Notes: generated by a model from the sequence alone, not told the origin. DNA of 64,000 nt from Climacium dendroides (GCA_950106755.1 OX467092.1:11160001-11224000), one strand, 5' to 3'; counted from the stretch's first letter, positions 37,781 to 51,262 are shown. Translations and numbers: made by a program.

Positions 37781-39280
37781 TACTGGTGAATGGGATTAGC
37801 TAGACGAGTTGCCTCAATTCGTAGGAGCCTCTTCCGGTCCGGTGGAGCTGTAACGAGCTCGTTTGTAATATTTCCGCTATTGAGACCATGTCTTCGTCTC
37901 CTACTACATTCTTTCTCAGTGATATTGATGCGTTTTCGCTCACTAAAGTTCCTTTTTGCACTTTTGTATGTCCCCTCTTGGATATATTCATTTACTCTTT
38001 GCTGCTGACATTTAGGGTTGCGTATTTTGGTTTTGTACCGACATATTGGCGTCCGGGATTTGGCTATGGGCTTCTTTAGTATGGCTTCGCATGGTTTCTG
38101 GAAACCAGTGTCAGTCAGGTCATCATGCTCCTGGTGTTGCACTTGATACTTTGTGATTTGGATGTCGTCACGCATGGGAATGAGTACTTCTCCCCCCAGT
38201 AATGATCGTTTCAATGTTACCGACGCGGAGGAGGTATCATGTCCTGTGCATCATGTAGGCTGCATTCATTTTGTTGGAAGTACTTTTGATGCATGTGCCT
38301 AGTATCGATTAATTGTTAATTAACCCGACATCCGAATTGACTTCCCTCCGGCGTCCACGCATGGTGACTTCTTCGTTTCTGGACAATGTGGAAAGTCATC
38401 CGCGAAGTTTATGTGAAGATGCCGCCATTGATGTCATCGTTGTACTGTGTGTGGAGACCTAGACTGTTGGTCTGCTCATCAGGTCCTGTTTGGCGAGGTG
38501 AGCAGGGAAAGTGGAAGATGTAGGCATCGATGAAAGTTTTTCTTTTTCTTTTGAAACATTCCTACAACTGAGAATCCCCCATGTTAGTTCGTGCTGAGGT
38601 GGGGAGCATGAGACTGGTCGGTTAGCCAGATGGGATGAGTAGTAGTTGCGTGGGTGCTAGCTGCCCTTTTTCCACAGGGATTTGGATTCGCCGGCCTACA
38701 GTGCCTGTCTGAAGCACAGCTGCCTGCTGCACTCATGCGCATCCTTGATGCACGCAGGTACTCTACAGTGCCCGGCCCTTGTTTGATAATCTTTGTCACT
38801 AATAACATATATACCTCCTTCGATATCTTGGTCTGCTGTTGCTGGGTGCTTGCAATCCAAAGCCACCTCAGCTTCCTTGCAAGACTTCCGGCGTACTTGT
38901 CTTAAAAGGGAGTCAAACGTCGCAAACTTTCGTTTCCGTGCAATTATTCGCTTCGGGGGTTGCAGGCAGGCAGGCAGGCAGGCACGCAGGGCTCGCAGGC
39001 AGGCATGGACTCATCAGGTCACTCAACTCACTCACGGGGGAGAGAGGAGAGTGATAAATTGATTAGTGATGATGATGATCCCACTTCCACAGTTCCGCCA
39101 GAGCAGCCTGGGAAGCAAATCTAGAGCAGCGATGCGATGCGCAATGGGCATTAATGAAGCAGGCCACTCATGCGATTGACCCGATTATTAAATAATAAGC
39201 ATCTTGGAAGAGCATAATTATGGCACCAGGATTGGACGCAGAAAAGGTACTGTAGAGATCATTTTGGAGCGCAAGTGGGA
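37781..39280. other. GC-intermediate spacer
   Basis: No gene was recognised. A (GCAG)n run lies at about 38962-38983. The 166-codon minus-strand frame at 37714-38214 has a composition like random translation and no domain, so it is not called. The stretch could belong to downstream UTR or regulatory sequence of the ALOG gene. Confidence 0.5.
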
Positions 39281-39480
39281 NNNNNNNNNNNNNNNNNNNN
39301 NNNNNNNNNNNNNNNNNNNNNNNNNNNNNNNNNNNNNNNNNNNNNNNNNNNNNNNNNNNNNNNNNNNNNNNNNNNNNNNNNNNNNNNNNNNNNNNNNNNN
39401 NNNNNNNNNNNNNNNNNNNNNNNNNNNNNNNNNNNNNNNNNNNNNNNNNNNNNNNNNNNNNNNNNNNNNNNNNNNNNNNN
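39281..39480. other. Assembly gap (200 N)
   Basis: Exactly 200 undetermined bases. The round length suggests a fixed or estimated scaffold gap, so the true distance and content are unknown. Reading frames crossing it are meaningless. Confidence 0.99.
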
Positions 39481-40202
39481 GTCGTCCTGGAGACTCTGAC
39501 AATAATAGCATTTCTTACACTACAGTTCACCGAGCACGACGAACTGAACTCCAGGACGACGACTGATGCCGTTCCGAGTTTCCCTCTTCCGGGATCCATC
39601 CGTCCGTCTGTTCCCTTCCTTTTTTTTCTTTCTTTCTCCATTTTTTTTATTCACTCGGCTCCGTCACTCCGTCCGCGCATTGATCGCCCACGCGTCTGCC
39701 ACGCCCCAGCAACCTCCCCCGTCGGATCCACATGCGTGGGGGGGAAAATGGTAAGATTGTGGCCGTCCATGGGCGGAGAAGTGCAGCATCTCCGGCCCCT
39801 GAATTCTTTCGACTGGGAATCGTTCCAGCCTTTATATAAAAACCCCGGGGGTTGTGCCGTTGTGCTCCGGGGCGCAGACTCCGAGACGGACGATAGGTCT
39901 GGAGCCTGGACCTCCGTCCGGCGGTCCGGCCCCAGTTTGGAAACCGCGCATTCAAGGTTCGCTCAATTTTTAGGGGACATGTCTAGAGGTTGTGCTGCTT
40001 TTTGACTCTCGAGTCGCTCTCGTCGCTCTCGTCGCTGTGGTGGTGTCCACACGCATTCAGTTCGTCGGTTCTGCAAGCAAAGGGGGGGAATGGCGCGGGC
40101 CGGGGACGGGCCGGGGTGGGGTGGGTAGGACTGGGGTAGCCCGCGTGGGCCCTATCGCCGTGGATGTGCCGCCCATCCCCGTGCTGTGAGCAGGACCGAC
40201 GT
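39481..40202. other. GC-rich spacer after the gap
   Basis: Pyrimidine-rich and G-rich stretches (G-run near 40081, CGGGCCGGGGACGGGCCGGG near 40096) occur without a supported reading frame. A TATATAAA-like stretch lies near 39832-39840. It may be a promoter-like segment, but no gene follows it. Confidence 0.4.
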
Positions 40203-40670
40203 CGTCTTTTGTGGGTGCCTTCATGGCACGTGCTCGTAGGTGTGTAGGGCTTGTGATTGGCCTTGGAATTTCAAGGCCTACTCATTACCTGTTGAAATAG
40301 GAGCACCCAAATACTACGCACCTGTACTCATGCGGTCGTCTTTCTTCTTTTGTGAATGGTGAGTCAAGGTGGTTGTTTTCTGTGGGCCACATACATAGCA
40401 AGTGCGTGTAGGTGTGTGTAGGGCATGTGATTGGCTTCAGAATTCCAACGCCTACTCACTACGCTATGAAATAGGAGAACCTCAATACGTACAATCGTAT
40501 TCCCGCGATCTTCGTCTTCCTTCTACGAGTAGGGGTTGTCTTTTGTGGGTGCGTACACGATAGGTGCCTGTAGGTGAGCAAGCGTTGAGATTGGCCTTGG
40601 AAGTCCCAAAACCTAGTCGATACCCGAAATAAGGTCATATGGGCGTCTTTCGCACTACGCACTTGCAACT
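40203..40670 (+). repeat. Tandem repeat, ~155-170-bp unit, three copies plus an outlier
   Basis: Units start near 40203, 40372 and 40526. Each reads TTGTCTTTTGTGGGTGC-like start, (C/G)TAGGTGTGTAGGG, GATTGGCCTTGGAATT, CCTACTCATTACC and GAAATAGGAGNACC, with base changes. A fourth, more diverged unit lies at about 41041-41172. The array marks the transition from the GC-richer island to the AT-rich desert. The 69-codon frame inside is a by-product. Confidence 0.8.
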
Positions 40671-40729
40671 CTACTAATTTCCTTGTAAGCCAAGTGGTTA
40701 AGTTGGGGTTAGGATCTTAGAGATAGTAG

Positions 40730-41990
40730 TGAAGTTAAACTGCAAGTGTAATGGCTTATGAAGGTTTACCCTTCAAATTGGAAATAAATGAAGTTAGTGG
40801 GGGGGCCTCTTGTAAAGTCAAATATGGATGGATCCTCACTATTAGAGAAATGAATCTTCATTTACATTTTGCAAAAAAAATATTAGTGTTTCATTCAACT
40901 TTAATCGATTTTTTTAAAGATTCCTAGGTGGTTATATTTCTATTAGACATCATCAAGAAAACCCTATAAAATGAAAATAAAGCTCTTCTAGAACTTCTAT
41001 CTTGAAATTATGAAATAATGTCTCTCTCTCTATATATATAGTTGTCTTTTGTCAATACATAGATTAGAAGGATGTGTAGGTATGCATGGGTTGTCGTTGG
41101 CCTAAGACTTTTAAGGCCCACTCATCATCCAAAATAGGGGCAATTTTTGCATTGCACACTTGTATTTGTCTTTCCCTTTAAATAAAGTGATTTAAAATTG
41201 GTTTAGGATCTTAAAGATGTCAAATCTCAAGTGTAATATCTTATAAAGAATTAATTCTTTAAGGGCTAAAGGTAGTCTAGATTTCCAAAATTGCAAATAT
41301 GTATTATAAATAAAAACACAGAAGAATAATTTAAACAATAGTTCTAAAACATGATATATAGATCATATCCATGTGGTTAGATCAACTAGTATACAAATAG
41401 ATATTCTTCAATCAGATTTAAAGTAAAAAAAGTTGGAAATTCCTTCTAAAATCAAAATATTTGTGATTTTTACCAAAAAAAAATCCTTTCAATTCAAAAT
41501 GATAAGTTCTAATGATAGTGGTTTTTGAAGATTTTTATTTTACTTTTTTATTCAAGTCCTTTTGGAAAGGTCATTTTTATATTAAGAAGGTTACTTTCAA
41601 ATACTAAACCTACCATTGCCCTTTGAAATATAGAATATTTGTAAAGCAAAGTCTCCAAAACAAATATCATACAAATGTTCATGAATTGATACAAGAAACT
41701 TCAAAAAATTGATGAATGAAAAAATGCATTTTTGTACTTAGGATGTGTTTGTGTTTGTTAGTTGTTTAAAATTTGAATGTCTTGTCCTTGAAGGATTAAC
41801 CCTCATATTAGAAATTTAAAAATTAGAGAGATTTTTGTAATGATAAATTTGAATGTATCTTCATTAGTAGAAAACAACTCCTTGCTTACATTTTGCAAGA
41901 AAAAATAGTAGTGTTTAACCTAAATTTAGCCATAATATTTGTTTGTTTAATCTTTAATAGACATCATTAAGAAAATACTTCATAATGCAA
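40730..41990 (+). repeat. Diverged direct duplication
   Basis: Text at 40790-41010 ('ctcactattagagaaatgaa', 'catttacattttgcaaaaaa', 'attagacatcatcaagaaaa', 'aactttaatcgattttt'-like) recurs in the same order at about 41810-41990. Together with the outlying tandem unit at 41041 this points to duplication of a block about 1 kb long. It is non-coding. Confidence 0.55.
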
Positions 41991-43238
41991 AAAAGGAATG
42001 ACTTTCTTTTGGAACTTCTTGGACCCCACTCCAATAGCCAATCATCATATTTTGCAATTTTTACAACACATGTTAAATAAGTAATCAAATTCAAGCAATA
42101 ATAAACATGCCGTATGTATATGTTCTATTTTAGAAATTTATCTCTTGTAAATGTTATTCATTTAATAATGATTGCTTCAAAAATTTCTCACTTGTTTTTT
42201 GCACTTGAAATTTCATATTTTATTCATATGGTGTCTAATAAATGTATTCTAAAAAAAATATAGAATTCCCTTTTGCTTTCTAATCAATCCAAAAAAAATA
42301 TAGATAATTCAATAATAAAAATCATGATTGAATGCTTCTTTGGTCAATTTCAGATGTAGCTACCATGAGGTGGACTTCCATGTGCAAAAATTCATCAAAC
42401 TAAAGAAAGAAGACAAAATCTTTTTTGGGATTCTACTTGGAAATATACAATATTTGCAAGGAAAGAATCAAAATAGTTGGTAGGCAAAATTAAAAGAAAA
42501 GAGACCCATGAAAAGTGGGGGAAGCAACTTCCCAACTTCCAAAAAACTAATTGTAATATCGGACATGTACTTTTAAAATGCTTTTAGTTCAACCTCAAGG
42601 TATAGGTACTTTTAAAATATAATTTTTTTCTACCCATATAAAAGTGTTAATACTATGGAAGTTGGCAAAAGCAATTCCAATTCCATAAAACTCAAAAAGT
42701 AATTGTCCAATTTTGACACAATATGGAAGTTTGTCTTTAGAAAAAAGGGTTAAGAAAATAAAACCTAGTTTAATTTTAAATATTTATATATTTGATACAA
42801 ATATTTTTCATTGATGATAGTTGAATTAGGATTTAGGATGTAGTTTTATTTATTTTTTTAATTTTGGAAACACATGGACAATTTGCAATGTAGGGTGTAG
42901 TTTTAGACTATTATCATCACTGAAATGTTTGGTTAGTCCAGTATTAAGGAGTAGAGTAAAAGCACCTATACTTTAAAAATGACCACTAATACAAAGGTAG
43001 TACATTTTTCTTTCTTCAATGTACCAATGACAAACATTTCAAGAAGGGGTGCACTTTGAGTGACTACTACATTATAACTTCAAAAATTCATAACTAATTT
43101 CTTAAAGGTCCAAAAAATATGAAACAACTTTGGTTCTATATCAATTCTATTTTTCTTCCTACAATAATCTATTGATAAATTTTTCAAGGAGTTTAGCTTC
43201 TCTTCAAAATGCAATCAATCCTCAAAAAATTGCTTTAA
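41991..43238. other. AT-rich spacer
   Basis: No gene or element ends were recognised. It ends at the TTAA (43235-43238) of the next element. Confidence 0.5.
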
Positions 43239-44735
43239 TCCCCAAAGGACCGGGGTGGGGTGGGGTGTCAATGAGACACCAATGGTTGGTGCTTGCTTTG
43301 CTATGCATTAACTATATTACTTTCATCAATTTCTCATGTGATAGAATGTAGATTAATAAAATATGTATAATCTTTAAATAAAAATATTGACATCTTCATA
43401 CAATATTCTTTGGAAATACATATATTGTGCAATAGAAAGTAATTAGAAAAGATCTTTATATCATAATTTTCACAAAAAAAAAATTTGCAAACATGAAAAC
43501 ATTGCAAGGACACCACCACTTGATAAATTTATTCACATACAAACAATAGTGACCAAAATTAAAGAATTGAAATGTGAAGTTGTCAAACTGCAAAGACTTT
43601 GTAAATACTTTGTTGTAGAATCCAAAATTGCTTCAATCTAATTGCTTCAAATCATTTGGTAGTAAGAAAAGAACATTAGAATTGATAACATTCAAAGCTT
43701 AAAAAATCATAGCATTGTGGAAGTAAAATGAAGTATGAAGCCAAGAAATATGAAACCTCCATAATATCATTGTACTTTTGTAATATCATATAGTGTAAAA
43801 ATATGATATTACGGAAGGCCTTGTGATTTTAGTAGTATGTTGTCAAAAACTTCATGTTTTTTGGTATATTATTTAGCAATCAAAATTGATTTAAAAAAAA
43901 ATTCAACCATGTAAAACTAAATTAAATTATTTTACTAGAATATGGGAGAAATTTCTTCCCATTTGACTGCATAGATTGAAAGATTATAACATTTGAAATG
44001 AGAAAATAAACTTTTTTTCATTCTTACAAAACAGGATTAGTAGACTTTGGGCCCTTTTGAAATAATTTTTTTGCTCTACATGAAAATGAAGATTCTGACC
44101 ATTTATAAGTATATGATTTAGATTCACATATGAAAAATTTTAGAAACAAATATGAAGTTTAATTTAAACTAAATCATTGTGCAATACAAGGACATTAAGT
44201 GAATTGACAATACACTAAATAATTTTTAATGATTTCTTGTGCAATGAAAAAAATTGAAATCCAAGTAGTGAAAAGTTAGAGACAAACATTCAAAACATGT
44301 GGCAAAATTGTAAAGAATTCAAAGATTGTAAGATAATAGGACTTGAAGTTAGAAGAAAATGTTTTTTTTTGAAACCACCCCAATATAGTTAACAAAGTTT
44401 GACTCCTCTTAGAATGTAATTCGAGGACTAAATTTTTTTTTAGACAATTGTATGCCACATTTGATTAGTTATATACATGCCAAATTTCAAAAGTTGATGA
44501 GTTTTTCTGCAAAAGATTATCTAAAGATTTCCAAATTATCCAAGCTATTGAAAAAATTTAGAGCAACATCATTTTTGATTGTGGCACTTGATGGAAAAAA
44601 AATTAGTTTTTCACCAAGGAGGTACATGTTTACACATAGTATCCAAATTATATGAACATTCGACCAAGAATAACTTCATAGGAATATACCTTAGATTTCT
44701 TGCATACGTTGATGGGACACTTGGTCCTTTAATGG
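43239..44735. mobile_element. Longer TTAA-flanked element, 1,497 bp
   Basis: TTAA (43235-43238) precedes TCCCCAAAGGACC. GGTCCTTTAATGG precedes TTAA (44736-44739). The ends are thus related to the 0.9-kb family, while the interior is longer and matches fragments near 7250-7850 and 17701-18740. No transposase-like frame is seen. The alternative is that the two ends belong to different elements that lie close together. Confidence 0.55.
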
Positions 44736-44739
44736 TTAA

Positions 44740-45404
44740 GAGCAAACTACCTTATATAGTGGACATGTACATACATATCATGAGGTAATAAGGTAATCTT
44801 CTCATAAAGCTCCCATTTTAAGAGCTAATTGTATTTGAGGGGAAGTCAAACTCTTTGGAACAATTTTCAATCATTTTTCTTAGGAAGAAAAATGGATTTG
44901 GCATCAAGCTCAAGTCATTGCTTGTTTTTTGGACCTTCAATTCATGGAATTAGTTACAAATTTTTGAAGTTGAAATGTAGTGGTCACTAACTAAAAGCCA
45001 CCACCTTCTAAAATGTACACTATTCGTACATTGAAGAAAACAAAATGTACCTCTTTGTTAATGGTTGCTTTTAAAGTACAAGCGCTTCTAAAGTAGGCCA
45101 CTTTACAATAGAAACACCTAAAATTATCAATATAAATATTTTAACATAGGCAGAGGCACTTTTTCCTTAAAAAATATTTTTGTAGTATTAGCAATTGGAA
45201 ATCACAAATTAAAAAGAAATTTAATATGACATGTGATTTCTATGAATTTTTAAAATAAAAGCTCCCTAAGCCATTGAAAACATCATATAGCTAGATCCGA
45301 AACCCAAATTTAAAAAAATCAGCAATCAACTAATCGTAGTTAAATAAGGGGATACTTTAATGGAAGTCCAAGGACACTTCACGAAAAATCTACTAAACGT
45401 GAAT

Positions 45405-45457
<53 letters not shown>

Positions 45458-46694
45458 CCCATTTCCAACCATCACTCCATTTCCAATCTATAGGCTGCTT
45501 TCTTTCTATGAAGTTGTGTTTTCTTTCTGTGAAGTTGTAGTGGAGTTCAAGGAGTAGTTCTGACGCATTACAATTGGTTGTAAGGCAATCAACATTACAA
45601 CCAGCCCTTGGTCCATTTTGCAATTAGCCCACGGTTAGAAATTGAAAGGTCTACATCACCATCACAGGTCAAAGAGAATCTTTTACTAAAAAAAATTCAT
45701 AATAATTACATTTTGTATGATAAAATTCTGAGAAAAAATATACAATCCCTCCAAACTTTATTTCTACGCATGGGAAAAATTCCACACTAAAAAAAAACTG
45801 TCCTCCAAGTATACATAATTACTTGAGTGGTTAGAAATAGGTCAACTACCTCAGGGATGGTTTTGGGCACAATTCGAGGAGATTTTTAGCTTAACCAGCT
45901 AAAATCCTACATTTTCTTGGACCAACCGGTTGTTTGAAGCATTCTCTCAACTAGGCCTTTAAAAAAAAGAGAATATTCTATGATCTTCCTCTTAAATGAT
46001 CGGTTTTTTTCCAAAGATTTTGAAATCAATTTGACAATTCTTGATTTCAACCGGCTAACTTGTAACTAGATGCCGATACTCCCCGTACATTGAAATTGGG
46101 TATTTTGGTCCACCTTGGACGCCTCTTTCACAAAACAAAAGAACCCTAAACCATACTATAAAAAAAATGTCTTTTTGATTCATTTCTTTTTGTACATGCA
46201 CCTTTCCATTCATTAAAATGAATGAAATGAATGGCTTTTCTTTTCATTTCATTGGATTGGAGGGGTTCTTTTTTTGGGGGGGGGGGGTTGACACAAATAA
46301 ATTGGAGTTTCTATTCAATGCCCACTCAGCCAGTTTCCAATTTTAGCCCCAAACTCGTGTGCTAGCTTTAGCTTTTAGCTTGGGCACATGTGCAAGAGCG
46401 AGCTGACCCCAAGGCCCTGAAATCCTGACAAATTGCAGGCTGGCAGTCACACTAATTAGCTTTTTTTTTTTTTAAATTAAAAAAAAATGTACTCTATTTC
46501 CGCGCAATACCGCCAACTTCCCATTTAACTTAAACCCTGACCAGGTGAGCGTCAGCCAGTCAATTTCAAATATTACTCAAGTAAGCAATTTCTATTTCTG
46601 TTTTTATATTTATTGGGCCTGCCCTTTGGACAGACAGACAGAGAGAGAGTGTGTGTGCGAGGTATAGACAAGTGTAAGTGCATTACCATGCAAA
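44740..46694. other. AT-rich spacer with microsatellites
   Basis: A (TA)n run occupies about 45407-45454 and a 12-base G-run 46276-46287. A T-run/A-run pair lies near 46463-46488. No gene was recognised; the frames crossing the (TA)n run are artefacts. Confidence 0.6.
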
Positions 46695-46917
46695 CTACAC
46701 TAATGATGATAAATAGTGTTACCTACACTAATTTATTTTAAAAAGCCATAAGTTTTTACTCTTGATGAATATTTTTACCAACTATGGATGTAGAGTTTTC
46801 CCACTTAGAATGACACTAGGATTTATGATTTTCGTAAAAATATTTATGAAGAGTAAAAACTTATAGCATTTCTAAAACAGTTAGTATGGGTAACACTGTT
46901 TATCATCATTAGTGTAG
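46695..46917. mobile_element. Foldback MITE, 223 bp
   Basis: The ends CTACACTAATGATGATAAA and (right end) TTTATCATCATTAGTGTAG are exact inverses. The arms continue to pair through AGTGTTACC / GGTAACACT and ATAAGTTTTTACTCTT / AAGAGTAAAAACTTAT for about 90 bases. No target-site duplication is evident. The superfamily is not assigned. Confidence 0.78.
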
Positions 46918-49900
46918 CCATCTGAATTTATTGGGGCCAACTCCAACTGCAAGAAGAGGGGCATATAAGGTAGCAACATCCAAAATCATTACTTTAAGCA
47001 ATTTAACATAGTTGGGGGCATATTTTTTTCTAAAAATAATATTTTTGTAGTATATGTAAGTGAAAATCATGAATATTAGAAAAAGAAATAGATTTTTTGG
47101 ACACTGTATGTAATTTTTATGATTTTTTCAAAGTGTTGGCTGCCTAGACCACTGGAACTGTCGCATAAGTGCACCCAAAATTGAATTGCACAGAAATCAG
47201 TTGTCAGCGAATCAGAGTTCAATATGTGTCCTTCAAGTGCGTCAACAAGTTAATGTGTGTAAAACACATGAATGGAACTCTAGGGACACTTTAAGGGGCA
47301 CTCTATGGTACAAGGATTAGAAATGGGATGTTTCTACCTTATTTTTTTTTTAAATTCTCTTCCCAAAGGTGTAGAGGTTTTTCATGAATCAAACCCAAGT
47401 GGAATTACGATTTTCCAATCAAAATTGTAATTTTTGTGAATTTTTGAAGTTGTTTGTGTTGAAATGAACCTATGAATGATGCAGACATTTTTCGGGCGAT
47501 GAATGACAAATAATCTCTCTATGTAGGACAGAAGTGCAACTGTTCACCCTCCAAATTGTGTGTGAAAAGGGAAGGTCATCTACAGTAGTTTGACTTCTAA
47601 TGGGTGCCTTTACACTACTTTAAGCCAACAATTCACACGGTACCCAAATTGATGATTTCCGTAGTGACCAACTCGTCGTTCAAGGGTTTAAAAAAAACAT
47701 TCATAGAGTGAGCGTCTTGTAAACAACCCATGATTGCTCTCCCATGTATCCTGAGGTACTTAAGTGTTCACCATGAAAGGATTGGCATGTTATTTCTTGT
47801 TGGCATTGATGCAATGATTTTGTTAAAAGAAATGAATGGATTTGGATGAGTTTTTGGATAGGATTGGAAACAAAAGTAGATGGCGAGTAGAAATGGACTG
47901 GTCTATCTTACTTAGTAAGCATTTCATTTTTGTTTTATTTTTATTGGTTTTCTCTATTCAACAAAGACTATGGTGTTGACTATTGTTTGTTTGTTTAAAA
48001 AAAATTGAGTTCTAAATCCACAACCACATTCACATTGTACAACGTGGTTAGGGTTTGTATGGAGTGGGGATGTAGGGTCCAATTGGTCCTTACAACACCT
48101 TGGACAAAACCTTACAATGATACTATTCTTGTTTTGGGTATTTGGATTTAGACAAACTTTTGAAGAAACCAACAATCAAAGAATTAAAAAAATAAATTTA
48201 ACTACTTTTTAAATCTTTTTGTTTCAAAATATAACTAATAAGTTTGATTGATTTTATATTTTCATCACAAAATACGTTAACACAAGGTCTACCCCAATTA
48301 TTAGAAGAAACAAATTATACATAGTTTTTTTGGGAGCAAATGAATGAAGTTTGTCATCCAAACTTGTATTTCTTGACTGGATGACAATGTTTTCACTTTT
48401 ACTAAGTACAATTATAGTCTTCTCATTTAAAATATGTGTCTCAAAGATACATATTAGTGCACTAATAATGATATTCAAGGTAAACTACAATAATTGATTT
48501 ATAAATGTTATATTTTTTAATTTTTCATGAATTTTCTTACCACCTATATTTTTCAGAGATCTCTTTCTTTGAACAATATAGATATTTGTACCTTTGGTAA
48601 AAACCTTCATCTATAGTAAAATCTATAGCATTTTCAAATTAATTAATGTGGTTACACTAAACATCATTATTAGTTTAATATGTGAACGTGAATAAAATTA
48701 GATTTTTAAACATCATGTTATTATTTCATTCATTGCAAATAACCATGCAATTTTTTTAGGATTTTAAAATCATCCATATAAGAACAATTATTCAATGTCT
48801 TGTCTTGTTTACTATAATATCTTGCCTTGCTCAAATTTATAGGTATTTTTCAACTAAAACTTCATATTTACATGAATAATTTTACATTTAAAAAAATGAT
48901 AGTATTATATTATAGGACAAAAGATTTATTTTTAATTTATTTTTTCCAAGAATTGAATCGGTATTTGATAGATTGGAGGCTATTTTCTAATAAAAAGATA
49001 TAAAAAACACTAGAGCAAAATATTCATTCTTTCACCAACTAAAATGTATATTCTATCAAAGACAGTAATCACTATAATCTCAATACTACATATAGCATAA
49101 TTAACAAAAGTTTTGCCATGTAAGCAAAAAAAATGTTTGAATTAACATCTTGATTTTGCCATATCTTCTAAACCAAGATGTTAATTCAAGTCACATTGTT
49201 TATTTCATTATAAAAAATAAGTCAATTGTGAGCACATTATATCAAATTACAAAGTGCTTGCTTTGAAGACATTGCAAGTATAATTAAAAAGTTATGAAGG
49301 TTTTAAATTACCATCATTAATTGTTCTTATTCTCAATGTCTTATCTATGAAAATAGTATATTAACTACTACAACTTCTAAATCAATTATCTAGTGCTCTT
49401 TACCCTAGTAATTTTAATCACAACCAAACAAAAGTACAAACTAATGTAGTAGACAATGCCTATTTCCATTACATGTTTGCTAATTGGTTGGTTGCCACAA
49501 ATTGCATCTGAGAACAAAGTGACATTAGATTGAATTTTATTTCTTCTTTTCTCTTCTAGACATCACTTTAGAAGGCCAAATCACCATTGTTGAGGTGGAT
49601 TCAAGCTTTCTTCCTATCTTTTGGAAACTTCACCACTCCATCCTATCCTCTTGCCAAGTAGAGTAGAAATGCTCATAGGCCCTATGTCTTAGAACTCTAC
49701 AACATTTTGAAGTTGAAGAATAATATCTTACAAAATCATTCTTTCAAAAGTTAAAATATGGAAAATATTTCTCAACCCTATTTCTAACATGACTACAAAA
49801 ACGTTCTTGATTTTTCTATTGGAGTTATTGTACATAGTAGTCCATTGCAAAGCTTATTTCTAATTTTAAGAAAATATGATGGAGGGACCTTAAATACAAA

Positions 49901-50347
49901 GTATATAAATTTTTTGAAAATGCATTGCAAATTCATTTAAAATAACTCTAAAGGAAATGAGATGAGATAAGTTATAATTTCTATTTATGCTATTTTTTAA
50001 TCCCTATTTAATTACCATGACCATAATTTTGAATGGCATGTGAATAGAAGATTGAAAGACTTCCAATCATTTCCAAAATATTAAACCTCTTTTCAAAGTG
50101 ATCAAGTCATATGTGATATCTTCAAGTTTATTTTCCCATATAATATGCACCTTGTTGAATTTAAGATTCTATGTTTATAATGTAATAAAACTTGTTAAAA
50201 CTCAAAAAAAAAATTGATTTAAAATTTTTTTTTCTTTTCAATAAGTCCAAGTACAATTTTTGCCATTTAGGTGATAATTTTATTTATTTTGTAAGAATAT
50301 TTCATTCTCGTACAAATATTTTTGTGTATTAACAATTGCATTTTTAA
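46918..50347. other. AT-rich desert with one family F arm
   Basis: 47480-47700 (GATGAATGACAAATAATCTC, CTCTATGTAGGACAGAAGTG, TGTGTGAAAAGGGAAGGTCA) matches the left arm of the element at 21923, but no partner arm was found. A 19-22-bp hairpin (TTGAATTAACATCTTG with CAAGATGTTAATTCAA) lies at 49148-49202. No gene was recognised. Confidence 0.55.
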
Positions 50348-51262
50348 CCTCTAAAGTCCCATTGTCTCCTTAGAGGATAGAATGGATTTTAAGTAGGCTT
50401 CTATGGTCTCGTATTTTTTTGTGATTTTTTGAATTCTTTCATAAAGATAGAAAAACATATTAGCTTTCCAAAAATATATATTTTTACTTTAATTGGAGTC
50501 AAAAAGCAAAAGTTATGACACAAAAAGCCCTTGTTTTTAGACAAGCAAAAAAAAATCTTCAAAAAAACTTAAGGTAAAAAAATTTTGAAATATTGTTTTG
50601 TATAGATTCTATTTTTATGTGCATGTGAAGCTTTGATTTACTTCATTTGCATTTGTTATGTGAAAGTTATGGACAACTTTGTTTTTTGGATTATTAGAGC
50701 ATCTTCTTCAAAAAATAAATTTTGACCTCAATTTTTTCAATTTTTCAAAAAAAGAAGTTTCACAAGGTTAAGATCTCTTGATAGAATAATCTCACCATTG
50801 AGATTAGCATATTTCAATTCCATCTTAGAGCTATTAACAATTTAGATTTTCCTTCAATCTTGAACCTACTTCTACTTAATAATTTTTTACCAAGTGTTTT
50901 AAAAAAATAAAAAAATATCCTAGACTCTTGAACTCAATTTTTTATCACATAAAATTAGAAATTCAAAATCAATATAGCAAAAATTATAACTTATGAAGGT
51001 TCAAAACCGAAAAGTGTAGTTGAGCAAGTTGCAATAAAACTTGTTTCCTATACTTTAAACGCAAATATCTTGCAATCTATGTGGTCAAAGTTTGTAAAAT
51101 TTATGCCACACATTCTTATATGAGTTTAGTACAAGATTCTAAGGTTAGATGTGAAAAAAAACATTTTTAAAATTAAATTTTTTTTTTTCTGCTGCTCTTT
51201 GCTACAGGAATGGTAGATTTGAGTGGTTTTTGATGGAAAAGAGGGCCTTGGGACTTTATGGG
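50348..51262 (-). mobile_element. TTAA-family element, 915 bp, reverse orientation
   Basis: TTAA (50344-50347) is followed by CCTCTAAAGTCCC. The right end GGGACTTTATGGG is followed by TAAA, one base from TTAA. The interior ('gcaaatatcttgcaatctat' near 51061, 'aatctcaccattgagattag' near 50786) is the reverse complement of the plus-oriented copies. It is non-coding and is the last large repeat before the gene-bearing block. Confidence 0.72.

Noticed and set aside
37714..38214. 166-codon minus-strand frame
   Set aside because: Composition without protein character and no recognisable motif; lies in the ALOG 3' flank.
39168..39641. Frames spanning the N gap
   Set aside because: They read through 200 undetermined bases and carry no information.
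45393..45623. Frames encoding Tyr-Ile repeats
   Set aside because: Translation of the (TA)n microsatellite.
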